Assembly: GCA_900545955.1 (NCBI GenBank)
Contig: URAU01000008.1
Coordinates: forward strand, 1-64,000
Direction of reading: 5' to 3'
DNA: 64,000 nt
Source: an uncultured Porphyromonadaceae bacterium
Lineage (GTDB): Bacteria > Bacteroidota > Bacteroidia > Bacteroidales > Muribaculaceae
In this document: piece after piece, positions 59,683-64,000 of the stretch
Layout of the letters: every line of letters begins with the position of its first letter
How positions within the stretch are numbered: the stretch's first letter is position 1
Made by a program: the position numbers and the translations under genes
Notes under the pieces: generated by a model
Told to the model about the DNA's origin: nothing
Database searches by the model: none
Seen by the model: the letters and a program-made list of their open reading frames with translations, nothing else

Positions 59683-61281
59683 ATGCTGAAAATAAACGCA
59701 CATATCCACCGTTTCCTCGCTGCGGTCTCCACGCTGGCCCTTCTCGGCGCCTGCTCCGACAAGTGGGACGACCACTACGATCCGGACCCCTCGCTGGTGG
59801 CTGCCGACCAGACCGTCTACGAAATGGTGAAGTCCGACCCCGCGCTCTCGCAGTTCGGCAAGATGATTGAGGTGGCAGGCTACGCCGACCTTCTCAACAC
59901 TTCTCAGACGTTCACCCTCTGGGTGCCCGACAACCGGGCGCTGGCCGACGTCGACCTCACCGACGTGGCCGAGGTGAAACGCATCGTGGCAAACCACATG
60001 GCCCGTTTCAATATCTCCACTGCCAACGGCGCCTCCCGTGGCGTGAGAATGTACAACGGCAAGGTGCTCTACTTCGATGGCGCCTCCTTCGGCGGGGCGC
60101 GTATCACCCGTTCCGACATCGTGCTCAACAACGGCGTGGTCCATATCCTTGGAGAGCGCATCCCCTACAGCTACAACATCCGTGAGTACATCGACACGCA
60201 CTCCAACACCACGATGATACGCGAGTTCCTCAGCCGTTTCGACGAGGAGCGTTTCGACGAGGCCTCGTCGGCTCCCATCGACATCGACGAGAACGGCAAT
60301 ACCGTCTACGACTCGGTAAAAGTGGTATACAACCGCTTGTTCGAGCATCCGGTCTATGGCCTGGGCAATATCCTGGCAGAGGACTCGGTGTTTACCATGG
60401 TGATTCCCGACGATAACGCATGGACAAAGGCCTACAGCGAGATTTCCCCGCTCTTCAAGGTATATAATGCAGACCAGGCCGTGGCCGACTCCATCCAGCA
60501 GACCCAGACCTGCCTGGCCATAGTGCGCGACCTGGTTTTCCGCCAGCGTATCACCGACCCGCTCGCCCTCGGCACCCTGACCGCCACCTCGGGCAGTAAG
60601 ATTTTCGACCCGCTGGGCCTCTTCCGCGGCTCCGAGCAGATTCAGGCTTCCAACGGCATGATTTATCTCTCGGGTTCAATCGACTATCCGCGTGAACAGA
60701 CCTACTTCAAGCCCGTAGAGGTCGAGGCCGAGAACGCCAACGGCCGTGTGCGCGGTGCCAACACGATTATCACCACACGCACCGTAGGTACTTCCAATCC
60801 TCTCTTCTCCGAGGTAAGCGAAGGCGGCTATATCGAGTTGTCGGGCACGTCGCCCTCCACGCAGCCTTCCGTTACGTTCAATCTCCCCGACGTGCTTTCC
60901 GGTAAATACGACATCTACGCCGTGTTCGCTCCTGCATCGATCGAGGACGCCACCGTAACCGGCGAGTCGACCAAGCTGCGCTTCGTGCTCAGCTATATGG
61001 GCGCCAACGGACGCACTGCGCGTCAGACCTACACAAGCAACGACTTCACAACCTCGCCCACCGAAATGACCACCATAAAAGTGGCCTCCGGATTTCAGTT
61101 CCCCGTAAGCAATTTCTACGATTCGCTCTGGCTGATGGACGATGCAAACGATGAGTCGGCCAAAACGTGCACTACCACTATTTTCGTGCAGACCAACGTA
61201 TCCAATTCCGAATTCAACAGCAATAAATTCGTGCGCCGGTTCCGCATCGACCGCATATATCTCGTACCTTCCGAACTATAA
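59683..61281 (+). CDS. fasciclin-domain surface lipoprotein 3
   Basis: 532 residues. Lipobox LGAC with Cys24, followed by SDKWDDHYDPD. A FAS1 domain covers roughly residues 35-170 (LSQFGKMIEVAGYADLLNTSQTFTLWVPDNRAL ... NNGVVHILGERIPY). A second, degenerate one follows (NILAEDSVFTMVIPDDNAW). The C-terminal ~200 residues are beta-rich (YIELSGTSPSTQPSVTFNLPDVLSGKYDIYAVFAPA), again resembling a jelly-roll. It is 56 bp after the previous fasciclin gene, whose architecture it shares. The stop codon is 26 bp before the 186-bp element. Confidence 0.8.
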   Translation: MLKINAHIHRFLAAVSTLALLGACSDKWDDHYDPDPSLVAADQTVYEMVKSDPALSQFGKMIEVAGYADLLNTSQTFTLWVPDNRALADVDLTDVAEVKRIVANHMARFNISTANGASRGVRMYNGKVLYFDGASFGGARITRSDIVLNNGVVHILGERIPYSYNIREYIDTHSNTTMIREFLSRFDEERFDEASSAPIDIDENGNTVYDSVKVVYNRLFEHPVYGLGNILAEDSVFTMVIPDDNAWTKAYSEISPLFKVYNADQAVADSIQQTQTCLAIVRDLVFRQRITDPLALGTLTATSGSKIFDPLGLFRGSEQIQASNGMIYLSGSIDYPREQTYFKPVEVEAENANGRVRGANTIITTRTVGTSNPLFSEVSEGGYIELSGTSPSTQPSVTFNLPDVLSGKYDIYAVFAPASIEDATVTGESTKLRFVLSYMGANGRTARQTYTSNDFTTSPTEMTTIKVASGFQFPVSNFYDSLWLMDDANDESAKTCTTTIFVQTNVSNSEFNSNKFVRRFRIDRIYLVPSEL

Positions 61282-61307
61282 ACCGCCAACCCAGTAATTT
61301 TGCTTTT

Positions 61308-61493
61308 TAAGTAACTGGTCGAAATTATTTTAATATTTCCGGGAGGAAAATTTTCAGGAGATTTTTCTCGATGAAGAAGGAGTGTAGATGTCTACACGAC
61401 TGATGAAGAGAGGAAAAGATTCGAAAATTTTACCGCGGAAATATTGAAATAATTAGATCAGGAAAGTATAAAATAATTTTGAACAGTTACTTA
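61308..61493 (+). repeat. 186-bp inverted-repeat-bounded element, copy B
   Basis: Inverse orientation of the element at 16769-16954 with four base differences and no gaps. Terminal repeats TAAGTAACTG..., 23 of 25 matching. The gene-proximal end carries TAATTTTG (61474-61481), a TAnnTTTG match; the distal end carries TAATTTCG at the equivalent place, so the symmetry is broken in favour of transcription towards the downstream gene. The last base of the element is the A of the next start codon. Confidence 0.87.
61382..61397. promoter_or_regulatory. operator-like palindrome at the centre of copy B
   Basis: GTGTAGA-TG-TCTACAC, identical to the copy A site on the opposite strand and 74 bp from the distal end in both. 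Confidence 0.5.
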
Positions 61494-64000
61494 TGAAAAA
61501 GAATATCATAACCACCCTTGCAGCCCGAAATCTCAAGCCGGCGGCAGCGGCTCTGGCAGCGGTTTGCTTCGGCATGATTCCCGCTCTGGCGGCCGATCAC
61601 CAGGTTAGCGGCTCCATAACCGATGCCGCTACGGGCAACAGTCTGCCTGGCGCACGCGTCACGGTGGTCGACGGCCAGGCTACGGCCATGACCGGTGCCG
61701 AGGGAGGTTTCTCCATCACCGTTCCCTCCGCCGACGTTACACTCCGCGTTGAAGCTCCCGGCTACAACGTGATTCTCGTGCCCGTACAGAATAAATCTAC
61801 TATCGACATCAAGCTCACCGGCCAGACCGGCGACAACTTCTATACTTCGCCCCGACTCTCGGCCAAAGCCGGCGAGGGATTCACTCAGTTCGGCGTTGGC
61901 GAGACCACCGGCGACCAGAGCGTCGAGGATCTCCAGGGTCAGCTTTACAGCATAGCCCGCTCGGGCATGCCTGGTGCCGGCCACGCCGTGTTCGTAGAAG
62001 GTCTGCACTCCATCAACGCCGGTTCGCAGCCCCTCTACGTGGTCGACGGCGTGGAGTGGAGCGTTACCGAGAGCGACGTTCAGCTCCTCGGCGGACATTA
62101 CAACAATCCGCTGGCTCTTATCGACCCCAAGGACATCGACCGCATCTACGTGATGCGCAACGGCTCTGCCATCTACGGCGCGAAAGCCGCCAACGGCGTG
62201 GTGGTGATCAATACCAAGCGCGCACGCTCCGAAGCCACCGAAATCGAGGCATGGGCGCAGCTCGGTGTGCGCCAGAAGCCCAAATCGATTCCCGTGATGG
62301 ACGCCCGCCAGTATCGCCTCTATGTTTCCGACGTGATGGGTGGAATGTTTGAGAACTCCACGGCCGTAAACCGCTACAACTTCCTCAACGACGACCCCAC
62401 CTCGGCAAGCTATGCCTCGACCCACAACGATACCGACTGGCTCGACCTGGCCATGCGCAACGGTCTTATGATGAACTACGGCGTGAGCGTGCGCGGCGGC
62501 GACGACCGCGCCCTCTACGGCTTCTCGCTCGGTTACACCAAAAACGACGGCGCCGTCGACAAGACCTCGTTCGACCGTATCAACGTGCGCTTCAACTCCG
62601 ACATCAACCTCTGGAAAGGCCTCAAGTTGCGCTTCGACGTAGCTTTCGCTCAGGCTACATGGAAGCTTTTCAACGACGGCATCGACGCTGTGGGCTCGCC
62701 GGCCTACCTGGCGATGATCAAGTCGCCGCTTTACCATCAGAACGTGATCTCCAACAAGGGTGAAGTCACCGTGAAATTCTCCGACGTCGACGAACTGGGC
62801 GTGGGCAATCCGCTCTCGATTCTCGACCTCGGTCAGGGCGACAGCCGCAACTACCGTTTCAACCTCAATGCCTCGCCCGAATACCGCTTCAACGACACAT
62901 GGGCCATCCGTGGCCTCGTGGGCTATACCTTCGACAAGGTGAAGGAAAACGCCTTCCTCCCCGACTACGGCGTGGCCGACATAGACCTTCTCAACGCCAA
63001 CGGCGAAGTCTACGCCACGATGAAAAACCGCGTGGAGAACATGATGAACCGCCACACCACATTCATAGCCAATATCTACGGCCAGTACACCCCGCTGCGC
63101 GGCATCTACCACAAGCTTGACCTTAAGCTCGGCTGGCGCTTCCGCAACGACTCCTATAACCTGGCCTACGGACGCGGCCTCAACACCAGCTCCGACTATA
63201 TGAACTCGATGGGCAACACCACGGCGTCGCTCCGCACGTCGGTTGGCGTCGATTCCAAGCAGCGCAATCTCGCCTGGTTCTTCAGCGGAGAGTATTCGTG
63301 GATGAACCGCTACTTCCTGGCTGTCGATGCTTCGATGGAAACATCCAACCGCTTCGGCAAGGAGGCCAAAGGAGCCCTGCATATGGCCGGCGTAAGCTGG
63401 GCCTTCTTCCCCGCGGTGAACGCCTCGTGGGTGTTCAGTTCCGAAGAATGGATGAAAAATCTCACTTGGCTCGACTACGGACGCCTGCGTCTGGGCTGGG
63501 AGCTCACCGGTAACGATAATCTCCCCGATTACGCCACGGAATCCTACTTCACATCGGCCGGCCTTCTGGGCAACGCCTTCGGCCTCGTGCTCGACAATAT
63601 CGGCAACGACGGCCTTAAATGGGAGCAGACATCCACTTTCCGCGCCGGTCTCGACGCCTCACTCTTCCACAATCGCTGGAGTTTCGCTCTCGACTTCTTC
63701 AAGTCGCGCACAAGCAATCTGTTCGTTCGCAAGCAGCTCAACGAAATCGCCGGTCTCGACTGGTATTGGACCAACGGCGGCTCGCTCGACAACACGGGCG
63801 TGAACTTCTCGACCACAGTGCGCGCCCTCGACCTCCGCGACTGGAAACTCGATCTTGGTGCCTCGATCGGCCACTACCGCAACCGCGTGCATAAGCTCGA
63901 CGACGGCTCGTTCATCACCACAATCGACGGCGCCCAGGTGCTCACCTCCGAGGGCAATCCGCTGGGCGTATTCTACGGCTACCGCACCGAGGGAGTATTC
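61493..64000 (+). CDS. SusC/RagA family TonB-dependent transporter, divergent, cut by the window edge
   Basis: Open from ATG 61493 to the last base (836 codons, no stop), so the C-terminus lies outside. A signal peptide runs to about residue 34 (...PALAA). Then comes a carboxypeptidase-regulatory-like domain (HQVSGSITDAATGNSLPGARVTVV). The plug is recognisable from LYVVDGVEW and IYVMRNGSAIYGAKAANGVVVINTK. The stretch where most SusC proteins have a VRGxxS motif reads VFVEGLHSINAG, a clear divergence. Barrel strands follow. It stands directly behind the 186-bp element and after the fasciclin genes. Whether a second SusD follows cannot be seen. Confidence 0.92.
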   Translation, partial: MKKNIITTLAARNLKPAAAALAAVCFGMIPALAADHQVSGSITDAATGNSLPGARVTVVDGQATAMTGAEGGFSITVPSADVTLRVEAPGYNVILVPVQNKSTIDIKLTGQTGDNFYTSPRLSAKAGEGFTQFGVGETTGDQSVEDLQGQLYSIARSGMPGAGHAVFVEGLHSINAGSQPLYVVDGVEWSVTESDVQLLGGHYNNPLALIDPKDIDRIYVMRNGSAIYGAKAANGVVVINTKRARSEATEIEAWAQLGVRQKPKSIPVMDARQYRLYVSDVMGGMFENSTAVNRYNFLNDDPTSASYASTHNDTDWLDLAMRNGLMMNYGVSVRGGDDRALYGFSLGYTKNDGAVDKTSFDRINVRFNSDINLWKGLKLRFDVAFAQATWKLFNDGIDAVGSPAYLAMIKSPLYHQNVISNKGEVTVKFSDVDELGVGNPLSILDLGQGDSRNYRFNLNASPEYRFNDTWAIRGLVGYTFDKVKENAFLPDYGVADIDLLNANGEVYATMKNRVENMMNRHTTFIANIYGQYTPLRGIYHKLDLKLGWRFRNDSYNLAYGRGLNTSSDYMNSMGNTTASLRTSVGVDSKQRNLAWFFSGEYSWMNRYFLAVDASMETSNRFGKEAKGALHMAGVSWAFFPAVNASWVFSSEEWMKNLTWLDYGRLRLGWELTGNDNLPDYATESYFTSAGLLGNAFGLVLDNIGNDGLKWEQTSTFRAGLDASLFHNRWSFALDFFKSRTSNLFVRKQLNEIAGLDWYWTNGGSLDNTGVNFSTTVRALDLRDWKLDLGASIGHYRNRVHKLDDGSFITTIDGAQVLTSEGNPLGVFYGYRTEGVF

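Noticed and set aside
61487..63382. 631-codon minus-strand open frame
   Set aside because: It is the antisense shadow of the second SusC gene, whose plus-strand frame carries clear SusC motifs.
1..64000. CRISPR arrays, rRNA genes, insertion sequences with transposase
   Set aside because: None seen on reading both strands; repeats found are palindromic or the two-copy 186-bp element.

Overview
The window looks like a chromosome segment of a gut Bacteroidales bacterium, most plausibly Muribaculaceae (family-level guess only). Evidence: SusC/SusD pairs, surface lipoproteins with acidic residues after the lipobox cysteine, a Bacteroidetes-type SdhC-SdhA-SdhB order, gldE next to a phosphopantetheinyl transferase, promoters of the TTTG-N19/20-TAnnTTTG type, few Shine-Dalgarno sites, and high coding GC with a lower-GC stretch at about 19.9-22.6 kb.

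Layout. 0.5-4.4 kb: succinate dehydrogenase/fumarate reductase operon (sdhC, sdhA, sdhB); the cytochrome b subunit carries a tail with a cysteine every fifth residue. 4.8-10.6 kb: housekeeping genes (panB, a TPR membrane protein, cytidine deaminase, gldE-like CBS/CNNM protein, PPTase, secreted endonuclease/phosphatase-fold protein). 10.7-19.4 kb: leftward sugar locus (sugar-porter MFS, DUF5107-TPR protein, GH2 enzyme) with a divergent AraC-type regulator. 19.8-22.6 kb: tRNA-Lys followed by a lower-GC patch with a hypothetical lipoprotein-like protein, a strongly structured non-coding RNA candidate and a Fic protein with a perfect 26-bp palindrome in front. 22.6-31.4 kb: an unusual cluster of flavodoxin-fold reductase, two paralogous MFS carriers, a DcaP-like porin and two tandem phospholipase-B-like (PLBD/LAMA) Ntn hydrolases without signal peptides. 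31.8-36.6 kb: alpha-glucan operon (debranching enzyme, GT4 glycogen-synthase-like enzyme, GH57 amylase). 37-49.7 kb, leftward: secreted PI-PLC-like protein with FG-GAP repeats and a T9SS-type C-terminus, pyruvate:ferredoxin oxidoreductase, a TSCPD mini-protein, and a beta-mannosidase/GH95 alpha-fucosidase pair. 50.2-64 kb: a rightward polysaccharide-utilisation-like operon of fasciclin lipoprotein, SusC, SusD, two more fasciclin lipoproteins, and a second, divergent SusC cut by the window edge.

The most unexpected sequence signal is a 186-bp non-coding element present twice, 44 kb apart and in opposite orientation, with 182 of 186 identical bases by my hand alignment. Each copy lies inside a co-directional gene string and ends at or within 3 bp of the next start codon (DUF5107 protein; second SusC). 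It has about 25-bp terminal inverted repeats and a central GTGTAGA-TG-TCTACAC dyad, so it is either a promoter-carrying MITE-like element or a duplicated regulatory cassette linking two sugar loci.

The strongest candidate for an undescribed protein system is the porin/MFS/MFS/PLBD-pair cluster, whose composition suggests import and intracellular amide or ester hydrolysis of an unknown, perhaps lipid-derived, substrate.
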